Below are positions 1-7,318 of a stretch of DNA of 27,216 nucleotides, piece by piece. Every line of letters starts with the position of its first letter. Within the stretch, counting starts at the first letter, position 1. This stretch comes from Bacillota bacterium (GTDB lineage: Bacteria > Bacillota > Clostridia > Lachnospirales > Lachnospiraceae). The stretch lies in assembly GCA_023411215.1 (NCBI GenBank), contig JAEYOY010000088.1:1-27216 (forward strand). Direction: 5' to 3'. The position numbers were made by a program, and so were the translations under genes. Below the pieces are notes generated by a model, which did no database searches, had not been told where the DNA came from, and was given only the letters and a program-made list of their open reading frames with translations.

Positions 1-412
1 CAAAATACTTAAGAGGTATTCGATTTATTTTTCCTGTAATATCGCTTCTCATCATCTTGCCTATTTTACTTGCAACAAGGTTCATTATGAATGATTGCAA
101 ATAATTAAGCGCCATGCTGAGTGCATAGATAATGATAAGAGTAAAGCCGATCTTGTTTACGGCAGTCATATTTATATCTATTGTAGGCATACCCATGCCG
201 GTAGTTTTAATTCCATTTGTAATTTCTGCGATAAGGTCTGAAATAAAATCAGGACCTATGACTGTAAGTATTGCGCTAATTGCCGAAAAAATGAGGGCGA
301 TAACAATTACCGCAACATACTTTTTGGCGTAATTCAGTAACGAGGAAATTGACTTTTTAAGTGTTCTTATATCAGTCTTTTCCGCAGGATTTTTTGAACT
401 CATATTATGCAT
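1..412 (-). CDS. ABC exporter subunit (permease/ATPase), N-terminal part only
   Basis: The reading frame begins at an ATG at 412 on the minus strand and runs off the left edge, so only about 137 residues are visible. They begin MHNMSSKNPAEKTD, then a hydrophobic stretch (KKYVAVIVIALIFSAISAIL) and a second membrane segment (IGFTLIIIYALSMAL) followed by YLQSFIMNLVASKIG, typical of the first transmembrane helices of a type-I ABC exporter half-transporter. The start overlaps the stop of the upstream exporter gene by 8 bases (ATGCATAA), showing translational coupling. Together the two are most likely the halves of a heterodimeric multidrug-type exporter (BmrC/BmrD-like arrangement). The ATPase domain is outside the window, so substrate and catalytic status cannot be judged. 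The start is chosen because of the overlap; an internal ATG at codon 4 is also possible. Confidence 0.85.
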   Translation of the reverse strand, partial: MHNMSSKNPAEKTDIRTLKKSISSLLNYAKKYVAVIVIALIFSAISAILTVIGPDFISDLIAEITNGIKTTGMGMPTIDINMTAVNKIGFTLIIIYALSMALNYLQSFIMNLVASKIGKMMRSDITGKINRIPLKYF

Positions 413-2174
413 TTTTTAGTTCCTCCTCACTTAACTGACTTTGAGCAATTTCTTTGTATGTATCACAATTGTTTAGTAATTCGCTATGTGTGCCATGTCC
501 GACAATTTCGCCATTATCAAGAACAAATATTTGATCAGCATCGATTATGGTACCAATTCTTTGGGCAACGATAATGCAGGTACTGTCTTCCATCTCGGAT
601 TTTATGGCGTTTCTTAAAGTTCTGTCGGTTTTATAATCGAGTGCCGAGAAGGTGTCATCAAAAATATAGATTTCTGCCTTTCGAGCAAGAGCTCTGGCAA
701 TAGAAAGCCGTTGTTTCTGACCACCTGAGAAATTTTGACCTCCCTGAGCAACATGGGAGTCGATTCCGCTTCCCTGAAGATTTATAAATTCTTCACTTTG
801 AGAAATTTTAATAGCTTTTTTGACTGTCGAAACATCTGCTTTACTATCACCGAAATCAATGTTGGATTTTATATCACCACTGAAAAGCACGGCTTTTTGA
901 GAAACATAACCGATTTTTTTGCATAGTTCTTCTTTCGTATACTCACGAACATTGATATTATCAACCAACACCTCACCGGAACTTGTGTCATAAAAGCGAG
1001 CGATAAGATTTACAAGAGATGTCTTTCCGCAACCGGTAGAACCGATAAACGCAACCGTATCACCTTTGTTAATCTTAAATGAAATGTTTTGCAAAACATT
1101 CGACTGACCGTCCGGATAGCGGAAAGAAACATTCCGAAATTCTACTGTTCCTTGAGAATCGGTTTTTGTAACGCCTTTTCCGTCTTTTATTATTACTTCG
1201 GTTTCCAGCACTTCGTTAATACGTTTTGCAGAAACAAGGGCACGGGGAGCAATCATAAACATCATTGCGAGCATCATAAACGAAGCAATAATCTGCATAC
1301 CGTATGCCATATAAACAACCATATCTCCGAAAAGTGTCGGGAATTCCATAATGGATGCTTTATTAATTAATACGGCACCTATCCAATAAATTGCAAGAGC
1401 AATACCGTTCATTACCATTGACATAATGGGACTTATAAATGCCATGACTCTACCCGTGAAAAGTTGAGTCTTTGTCATATCTTCATTTATATTTTCAAAC
1501 TTGTCCTTTTGATAATTTTCGGCATTATAAGCACGAATAACTCGAATTCCGGTTAGATTCTCTCTGGTTACACGGTTCAAATCGTCTGTCAACCTTTGAA
1601 TTTTCTTGAACTTTTTAACCACCAGAGAAATAATAACAACAATCGCCATTACCATAAATGAAACCGCAATGGCAACTGCGGCAGACCACTGCCACTGTTT
1701 CCCAGAAATCTTAACGATTGCCCAAACCACCGTAATAGGTGCCTTAATCATTAACTGCAAACCCATCGTGATAAGAGTTTGTATCTGTTGAATATCGTTT
1801 GTTGAACGCGTTATTAACGAGGCTGTACTAAACTTGTTAATTTCATTATTTGAAAAGCTTTGAACTTTTGTGTAAAGTCCTTCACGAATTCTTGCCGAAA
1901 AATCAGCCGCCACATTAACAATGAAAAAACTTGTAATGACAGAAGAGGCCATACTGCCAAGGGCACATAAAAGCATTTTACCGCCATTTCCCCAAATATC
2001 CGAGAGTTGATATGCTTCTCCTCCCATATGAGATTTTCCCTGTGCCATTTGAGTAATGATGTTCATATAATCCGGCATTTTTAAATCAAGCCAAACTTGA
2101 ACTACTATAAAACCAATAGCAAGAATCGAAAAAATCCAATCTTTCTTTTTTGCATATTTTAGCAATCGTAACAT
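405..2174 (-). CDS. ABC exporter subunit, fused permease-ATPase (heterodimer half)
   Basis: A 589-residue half-exporter: about six membrane segments in the first 320 residues, then a nucleotide-binding domain. Visible motifs are Walker A GSTGCGKTS, Q-loop region YVSQKAVLFSGD, signature FSGGQKQR and Walker B IYIFDDTFSALD. The residue after the Walker B aspartate is Asp, not the usual catalytic Glu; in heterodimeric exporters (BmrC, TM287) one half carries such a degenerate site, which fits the paired gene just downstream. The longest open frame starts at a TTG at 2204, but the ATG at 2174 is preceded by AAGGAGA at good spacing and gives MLRLLKYAKKKDW, the usual start of this family. It is transcribed divergently from a TetR gene and is probably repressed by it through the palindrome at 2218-2234. 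Substrate is unknown; drugs or peptides are likely. Confidence 0.93.
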   Translation of the reverse strand: MLRLLKYAKKKDWIFSILAIGFIVVQVWLDLKMPDYMNIITQMAQGKSHMGGEAYQLSDIWGNGGKMLLCALGSMASSVITSFFIVNVAADFSARIREGLYTKVQSFSNNEINKFSTASLITRSTNDIQQIQTLITMGLQLMIKAPITVVWAIVKISGKQWQWSAAVAIAVSFMVMAIVVIISLVVKKFKKIQRLTDDLNRVTRENLTGIRVIRAYNAENYQKDKFENINEDMTKTQLFTGRVMAFISPIMSMVMNGIALAIYWIGAVLINKASIMEFPTLFGDMVVYMAYGMQIIASFMMLAMMFMIAPRALVSAKRINEVLETEVIIKDGKGVTKTDSQGTVEFRNVSFRYPDGQSNVLQNISFKINKGDTVAFIGSTGCGKTSLVNLIARFYDTSSGEVLVDNINVREYTKEELCKKIGYVSQKAVLFSGDIKSNIDFGDSKADVSTVKKAIKISQSEEFINLQGSGIDSHVAQGGQNFSGGQKQRLSIARALARKAEIYIFDDTFSALDYKTDRTLRNAIKSEMEDSTCIIVAQRIGTIIDADQIFVLDNGEIVGHGTHSELLNNCDTYKEIAQSQLSEEELKNA

Positions 2175-2217
2175 TAATAATCTTCTCCTTTTCATTATAG
2201 ACAAACTGTTTCATTTA

Positions 2218-2273
2218 TGTTACAATTTGTAACACATGAGTGGCATTCTATCAAAGAAATATTTTTTTGTCAA
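2218..2273 (-). promoter_or_regulatory. Promoter and TetR-type operator for the ABC exporter
   Basis: On the minus strand a -35 TTGACA (2268-2273) and a -10 TAGAAT (2245-2250) are separated by exactly 17 bases. Starting about 3-4 bases after the predicted transcription start lies a perfect palindrome TGTTACAA-T-TTGTAACA (2218-2234). A repressor bound there would block initiation. The divergent TetR gene is the obvious candidate ligand-responsive repressor; that assignment is inferred from position. Confidence 0.8.
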
Positions 2274-2315
2274 TGGGAAATATTAAAATGAAACAAGATG
2301 GAGAAAAAGTGTATC

Positions 2316-2840
2316 ATGATAAATCAAAAATATACGGTAAAGAGTCAGATTATTGCGGCAACCGCAAAGCTGTTAAGTGAAAAAACTTACTTAGACATTA
2401 CCGTTACAGACATTGTAAATGAAGCTAAAATAGCAAGAGTTTCTTTTTATCGAAACTATGGTTCTATAGCCGATGTCTTTGATGATATTGTTGATGAAGT
2501 ATTTTCTGAAATCTCCAAAGAGATTATTCCGGTATTAGAAAATAAAGATGAAAGGAAGTGGAGAGAACTACTTTACAATATGTTCTATCGTTTTCCTAAG
2601 CATCACCCTATAGGTTTAGATAAAAAACCGGAGAATATAAATGAACTATTTTCAAGAATGACGCAAAAATTACAGAAAGTAGAAACGCTAAAAAATCCGA
2701 AAGATCTCGGAGAAAAATATCTCGGTTTTGGAAAGTTAGGACTTATAGTTAATATTATCAAAAAGTGGATGGCAGACGGGCAAAAAGAAGATCCTGAAGA
2801 AATGGTCAATTATATTATGACTTTTATTACAAAGTTCTGA
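2316..2840 (+). CDS. TetR/AcrR-family transcriptional regulator
   Basis: A protein of about 174 residues with a TetR-type N-terminal helix-turn-helix: SQIIAATAKLLSEKTYLDIT, then VTDIVNEAKIARVSFYRNYG, matching the TetR recognition-helix pattern (SxxTFYxxF-like, here RVSFYRNY). The C-terminal two-thirds is helical and would hold the ligand pocket and dimer interface. The ATG at 2316 is preferred over the in-frame ATG at 2298 because GGAG at 2300-2303 sits about 12 bases before 2316 and nothing ribosome-binding lies before 2298. It is divergent from the ABC exporter, the classic local repressor/exporter arrangement. The 3' end lies directly against the IS66 remnant, but the C-terminus (YIMTFITKF) looks natural, so truncation is not evident. 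Confidence 0.9.
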   Translation: MINQKYTVKSQIIAATAKLLSEKTYLDITVTDIVNEAKIARVSFYRNYGSIADVFDDIVDEVFSEISKEIIPVLENKDERKWRELLYNMFYRFPKHHPIGLDKKPENINELFSRMTQKLQKVETLKNPKDLGEKYLGFGKLGLIVNIIKKWMADGQKEDPEEMVNYIMTFITKF

Positions 2841-2841
2841 T

Positions 2842-3644
2842 ACAAGTACATCAGTGATATCATCCGGACTTGAGCATGTACTTACAACAGTACCCTATGC
2901 TAATCTTCTGATTGAAAAGAGTGTAGCATCTGCGTCTGTCATTGCAGATATCCTTTACCGCAAGTTTGTGCTTGGGCGTCCCTTCTATCGTCAAGCAGTT
3001 GATTACCAGATGAATGGGATAGAGCTTATAAAGCAGACCATCATAAACTGGGTGAACAGGACTGTTCCAGATATCACGGGAACGATATGTAATTATCTGA
3101 CGGAATGCCTTTTAAAGTATAAATACATACAAAACGATGAAACCTACATTCAAGTAAACAAGGATGGCATGGGACCAGGCCACAAAAGCTACATGTGGTT
3201 ACGCTGTAGTAGTGAGTTCCTTAACTGTAATCCGATCATTATCTTCTGTTATGAAGCAACACGTGGAACAGATCATCTACGTAGCTTCTTTAAAGAATTC
3301 TTAGGATATATAACCTGTGATGCATATGTCTCTCTCTGATGTATTCTGTGGTTGAAACAGCAAAGGCTAATCATGTCAATGTACGCTGTTACCTTCAGTA
3401 TCTGCTTGAAGAGATGCCTAAGCATCTGGATCAATCAGACAAAAGCCTCCTTAAGGATATGATGCCATGGACTGACACTTACCACAGCTATGAATAGCAA
3501 AAAAAGCTGACTGATGAGCAGCTTTGGCAGAGGCTATATCCTGAACCAAAGCGTCCAAGAACCCCACGGAAACGTGATTCAGTGTTTCATACACCTTCAG
3601 TGGTACATAAAAATGACGAAGCATCCGTTAGTCGTCCGGCTTGA
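2842..3644 (+). pseudogene. IS66-family transposase remnant, internally deleted
   Basis: The frame from about 2842 to 3339 encodes an IS66 TnpC core segment: YRKFVLGRPFYRQ, then DETYIQVNKDG, SYMWLRC, and LGYITCDAY, all recognisable landmarks of the family. After a jump the same gene resumes in another frame at about 3342 with SVVETAKANHVNVRCYLQYL and EMPKHLDQSDKSLLKDMMPW, which is the extreme C-terminal part of IS66 transposases. The intervening segment, which should hold the last acidic catalytic residue, is missing, and an in-frame TAG at about 3495 interrupts the tail (E-stop-QKKLTDEQLWQRL). The N-terminal domains and the accessory tnpA/tnpB genes are absent. It is therefore a dead fragment. 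It appears to end around 3644; no terminal inverted repeats could be assigned. Confidence 0.85.
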
Positions 3645-3706
3645 CAGATTTCGTTTTTCCCTTGGGAGTAACCGCTTCCAGGGTAATCGTACGTGTTCAA
3701 GTCTCT

Positions 3707-3810
3707 AAAGTTGCAAAAATCTGCGACATTAGCAACTTTCCAAACTCACAAAGGTTTAGCCCTAACATGATACTAACATGCCAGGGCTTTTATAAAAAGA
3801 CGCTTTTTAT
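3707..3810. repeat. Three successive short inverted repeats
   Basis: AAAGTTGC (3707-3714) pairs with GCAACTTT (3732-3739); AGCCCT (3758-3763) with AGGGCT (3783-3788), with CATG/CATG inside and TTT after it; and ATAAAAAG (3792-3799) with CTTTTTAT (3803-3810). The middle one resembles a rho-independent terminator. No coding sequence is evident here between the IS66 remnant and the VTC gene. Confidence 0.6.
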
Positions 3811-3858
3811 TTGCCGCTTACCTTATATTTTAGAGATTGAGAATTACAAAAACAATAT

Positions 3859-3915
3859 AACTAAGAAGGAAGATGGATATGTGCGAAGTAGCATGATCCA
3901 TCTTCCTTCTTAGTT
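3859..3915. repeat. Perfect 20-bp inverted repeat, 17-base loop
   Basis: AACTAAGAAGGAAGATGGAT (3859-3878) is exactly complementary to 3896-3915. The stem is unusually long and perfect, the loop can add a few pairs (ATG/CAT), and no U-run follows on either strand, so it is not a normal terminator. It may be the tip of a small mobile element or a structured RNA. Confidence 0.75.
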
Positions 3916-4082
3916 GCATAGGTAATACGATAATAAAGCACTGATTTAAATAGGAACAAGAAACAATAATTTATGTTTATTTAAGTTACACTTTAATGTT
4001 CATTTAAGGTTGGGCTAATACAATTAATTCATAAGTAATGAACTAGATTAAGGATATTGGAGCAGTAGTTAGGAGGGCTAGT

Positions 4083-4817
4083 ATGGGACTTGCAGAAGGA
4101 ACCTTTAGACGTTACGAAAAGAAATATCTTATCAATGGGTTGAAATATTATCTGCTTCGTCAATACTTGAAGGATATGATGACGATCGATGAGTATGGTG
4201 AGGCAGATATTTGTAATATCTACTTCGATACTCCGAACCATCTTCTGATTCGCAATTCTCTGGAGAAACCGGTATATAAAGAGAAACTTAGATTACGAAG
4301 CTATGGGACGCCCAAAGAAGGGGATACCGTATATGTAGAGCTTAAGAAGAAGTATAAGGGAATTGTGTACAAGAGGCGGGTCAAGATGGAGCTCAGTGCT
4401 GCAGAGCAATATCTCTATTATAATAAATCCATAGAAAAGCCAACTCAGATAACCAAGGAAATCGACTGGTTTATGAAGTTCTACGAGAATATCAAGCCGT
4501 CTATGTATATTTCTTATCAAAGGATTGCCATGTATGGTACAGAGAATCCGGAGCTTCGAATAACCTTTGACCGGAATATCCTTTGGAGGGACAGGGATCT
4601 ATGGCTGGAATATGGTTCTTGGGGAAGTCCGCTACTTGAGGAGGATGAGCGGCTGATGGAGATTAAGATTCCAGGAGCGATGCCCGTCTGGCTCTCTCAC
4701 ATACTGAATGATCTGGAGATTTATCCGACTTCCTTCTCCAAATACGGAAAAGGTTATCAGGAGTCATTACAGCAAACGAATTATGAGACTAGAAAAGGAG
4801 ATATCTTATATGCTTAA
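4083..4817 (+). CDS. VTC-domain protein, polyphosphate polymerase-like
   Basis: 244 residues forming a complete VTC domain, the tunnel fold that in yeast Vtc4 makes polyphosphate from ATP. Characteristic blocks are FRRYEKKYLI at the start, DICNIYFDTPNHLLIRNS, YKEKLRLRSYG, VYVELKKKYKGIVYKRRV with the basic residues lining the tunnel, RITFDRNI, LMEIKIPGAMP, and SFSKYGKGYQ at the end. There are no membrane segments, so it is cytosolic or tethered by the next protein. AGGAGG lies 6-11 bases upstream of the ATG. The stop overlaps the start of the DUF4956 gene (ATGCTTAA), so the two are translationally coupled. Actual polymerase activity is inferred from the family; bacterial members of this cluster are poorly characterised. 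Confidence 0.9.
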   Translation: MGLAEGTFRRYEKKYLINGLKYYLLRQYLKDMMTIDEYGEADICNIYFDTPNHLLIRNSLEKPVYKEKLRLRSYGTPKEGDTVYVELKKKYKGIVYKRRVKMELSAAEQYLYYNKSIEKPTQITKEIDWFMKFYENIKPSMYISYQRIAMYGTENPELRITFDRNILWRDRDLWLEYGSWGSPLLEEDERLMEIKIPGAMPVWLSHILNDLEIYPTSFSKYGKGYQESLQQTNYETRKGDILYA

Positions 4818-5475
4818 TTCGATTTTAACAGATACCTTCACCATCGGTAGCTTTTTGATCTGTATCCTGTGCTCCTTATTGTTGGGAGCTGTAATTGCAG
4901 GTGTCCATAGCTGTTTCAATAACAGCAGTAAGGGCTTTGTTATTACAATTGCATTACTTCCTGCCATTGTACAGATGGTAATCATGCTGGTAAATGGTAA
5001 TCTTGGCACCGGAGTAGCAGTTATGGGTGCTTTCAGTCTGGTTCGTTTTCGCTCCGTTCCAGGGAATGCTAAGGAAATTAACAGTATCTTTCTGGCGATG
5101 GCAGTCGGACTGGCAACCGGTACCGGGTATATTACAGCTGCGTTATTATTCGTTTTAATAATCGGTGGAGCCAGCATTATCTATAATATCACCAGTTTTG
5201 GTAATCCCAAGCAAAATGAGAAGGAGTTAAGGATAACTATTCCAGAGGGTCTGGATTACATGGAAATCTTTGATGATCTGTTCAGGACCTATACCACGAA
5301 GAGTGAATTAGTGAAGGCTAAGACAGCAAATATGGGAAGTCTTTATAAGCTGGAATACAGAATAAGACTAAAAAATCCCACCCAGGAAAAACAGTTTATC
5401 GATGATTTGCGATGCAGAAACGGAAATCTTGAGATCAGCTGTGGACGAGTCGTTACAGGCAGTGATGAATTATAA
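4810..5475 (+). CDS. DUF4956 membrane protein
   Basis: 221 residues. The N-terminal half has about four membrane segments (SFLICILCSLLLGAVIAGVH; GFVITIALLPAIVQMVIMLV; the VAVMGAFSLVRFRSVPG block; IFLAMAVGLATGTGYITAAL). The Ser-Leu-Val-Arg-Phe-Arg block and the C-terminal soluble domain are typical of DUF4956. The start at 4810 was chosen because AAAGGAG lies 10 bases upstream and it overlaps the VTC stop by 8 bases; a longer open frame beginning at 4708 lies inside the VTC gene. VTC and DUF4956 genes are commonly adjacent in clostridia. By analogy with the yeast VTC complex, it could anchor the polymerase and translocate its product, but this is inference. Confidence 0.88.
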   Translation: MLNSILTDTFTIGSFLICILCSLLLGAVIAGVHSCFNNSSKGFVITIALLPAIVQMVIMLVNGNLGTGVAVMGAFSLVRFRSVPGNAKEINSIFLAMAVGLATGTGYITAALLFVLIIGGASIIYNITSFGNPKQNEKELRITIPEGLDYMEIFDDLFRTYTTKSELVKAKTANMGSLYKLEYRIRLKNPTQEKQFIDDLRCRNGNLEISCGRVVTGSDEL

Positions 5476-5501
5476 ATATCAAATTAGAGAGAGGATTAAC
5501 T

Positions 5502-7175
5502 ATGAAAAAGAGAAGTATAAGGATAATCTCCATAATACTTATTTCTGCCCTGCTACTAACAGGGTGTACTGCAGCAAAGGAGGACACACAGACCGGCGTG
5601 AGTACACAGGATAGCCAGTCTGTACAGAAAGGTAGTACCGGAGCAGCGAGTACCACTACAAGTATAACCTCTAAAATTGTTGTGGATACCGAGTTTACCG
5701 CCCGGGATCTTGAGGTCGGCTATGAGGAAACAACTGCTACAAAGATAATATTAAATGGAGACAGCATTGCAGTATTCGGTGAAGGAGCCACATCAGCGGA
5801 CAATAACCTGACAATCACAAAGGAGGGTAGCTATGTGGTGGAGGGCATTCTGAAGGATGGACAGATTATTATAGATGCTGGAGATAATGACAAGATTCAA
5901 TTAATACTGAATGGTGCGTCAATCACCTGTCTGTCCAATGCTCCGATTTATATCAAGAATGCTGACAAGGTATTCATTACCTTGTCTAATGCAACCGACA
6001 ACAGCCTAATCGATGGACCGGAATATATACAATCAGATGAAAATGAGGTGGACGGTGTCATCTATAGTAAATCCGATCTGACTCTCAACGGTTCGGGCTC
6101 ATTAACCATAATCGGTAATTACAAGCATGGAATTGTATCAAAGGATGATCTGGTGATCACAGGAGGAACCTACGATATTAATGCTGTAAAGGATGCAATC
6201 AACGGTAAGGATTGCGTGAAGATTAAGAATGGCAGGTTTACACTGAATGCTGCTACCGGTAATGGAATACAATCAAAGAACGGTGACGATACTACGAAAG
6301 GTTATGTATACATTAATGGAGGAACAATCGATATAGTTAACAGTGTGGAAGGAATTGAAGGAACGGCTATTGTCATTGAGGATGGTATCATTAATATAAA
6401 TTCATCAGATGATGGCTTTAATGCAGCAAGCAAGAGTACGGATGCTAGTACAGCAGTAAGTGAATACAATGCAACGACCATCGAAGTTCCGTCCGATAAC
6501 ACTGCGCTAGCACAACGTCCAGTCGGAATGAAACCCGGGGCTGAACAAGGTGGTCAAATGACGGAAGGTCAAATACCGGAAGGACAGATGCCCGATGGAC
6601 AGAAGCCGAACAGAGGGTTTCCCGGCGGTGGCATGGGTGGTAAGGGGAAATTTGGTGGCGGTGATGATCCTTTTGCAGTAGATAAAAACTGCTATATCAA
6701 AATTTCGGGAGGTACCATCACGGTTAATGCACAAGGGGATGGAATTGACTCGAATGGCTCACTTTATATCTCTGGGGGAACAATCTATATTAATGGACCT
6801 ACAGAAAGCATGGATGCAAGTATTGATTACCCCGGTACAGCGGAAATAAGCGGAGGAATTATAGTCGCCACCGGAAGTGCCGGAATGGCTCAGGGCTTTG
6901 GAGCGACCTCGACGCAGTGCTCCCTATTATATAATTTCACATCCTCCGTGGAGGCGGAAACAGCGGTTATCTTAACAAATTCAGAGGGAAATGAAGTCAT
7001 TCGCTTTGTCCCCGGCAAACAGTATCAATCCGTTGTAATAAGCTCTCCAGAGCTTATTCAAGGGGAGACCTATACCTTAACCTGTGGTAAGCAGACCGCA
7101 GAAATTACACTATCCTCCATTGCAACAAGTGGGGGACAAAGCATAGGTATGGGACCGAGAGGAATGGGCCGGTAA
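5502..7175 (+). CDS. Cthe_2159-like carbohydrate-binding lipoprotein (DUF4353)
   Basis: 557 residues with a lipoprotein signal: KKRSIRIISI, hydrophobic ISALLLTGC lipobox with Cys at about residue 22, then a Ser/Thr-rich linker. The remainder consists of repeating short beta-strand turns (GGTYDINAVKDAINGKDCVK, GGTIDIV, GDGIDSNGSLYISGGTIYIN), the parallel beta-helix pattern of the Cthe_2159 family, whose Clostridium thermocellum member binds polygalacturonate and cellulose. Between about residues 345 and 385 there is a Gly/Gln/Met/Pro-rich insertion (GGQMTEGQIPEGQMPDGQ and GGGMGGKGKFGGG) that probably forms a flexible loop. The gene follows DUF4956 after 26 bases with AGAGAGG as ribosome site, so it is the last gene of the VTC operon. 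It is exported and membrane-anchored; no catalytic motif was seen. Confidence 0.88.
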   Translation: MKKRSIRIISIILISALLLTGCTAAKEDTQTGVSTQDSQSVQKGSTGAASTTTSITSKIVVDTEFTARDLEVGYEETTATKIILNGDSIAVFGEGATSADNNLTITKEGSYVVEGILKDGQIIIDAGDNDKIQLILNGASITCLSNAPIYIKNADKVFITLSNATDNSLIDGPEYIQSDENEVDGVIYSKSDLTLNGSGSLTIIGNYKHGIVSKDDLVITGGTYDINAVKDAINGKDCVKIKNGRFTLNAATGNGIQSKNGDDTTKGYVYINGGTIDIVNSVEGIEGTAIVIEDGIININSSDDGFNAASKSTDASTAVSEYNATTIEVPSDNTALAQRPVGMKPGAEQGGQMTEGQIPEGQMPDGQKPNRGFPGGGMGGKGKFGGGDDPFAVDKNCYIKISGGTITVNAQGDGIDSNGSLYISGGTIYINGPTESMDASIDYPGTAEISGGIIVATGSAGMAQGFGATSTQCSLLYNFTSSVEAETAVILTNSEGNEVIRFVPGKQYQSVVISSPELIQGETYTLTCGKQTAEITLSSIATSGGQSIGMGPRGMGR

Positions 7176-7221
7176 AGATATATATCCTCTATTTGGTAAG
7201 CCAAAAAACGCATAGGCAAAG

Positions 7222-7250
7222 TTGACGGGAATATGATAATATGGTAAGAT
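7222..7250 (+). promoter_or_regulatory. Promoter for the membrane protein at 7319
   Basis: TTGACG (7222-7227) and TAAGAT (7245-7250) are 17 bases apart, 69 bases before the chosen start codon. This makes the downstream gene a transcription unit separate from the VTC operon. Confidence 0.6.
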
Positions 7251-7318
7251 ACTTTTTATATTTAAAATGAATGCTTATCTGCGGGTGAATATTCTTGTCA
7301 ACGCAGAATGGGGGATAT

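Noticed and set aside
3534..3640. CRISPR, tRNA or rRNA genes anywhere in the window
   Set aside because: No spaced direct-repeat array, cloverleaf or rRNA-like sequence was seen; the tandem repeats found have no unique spacers.
3514..3913. Two open frames of 64 and 90 codons overlapping the IS66 tail and hairpins
   Set aside because: They lie in other frames of the transposase remnant, run through inverted repeats and have no ribosome sites.
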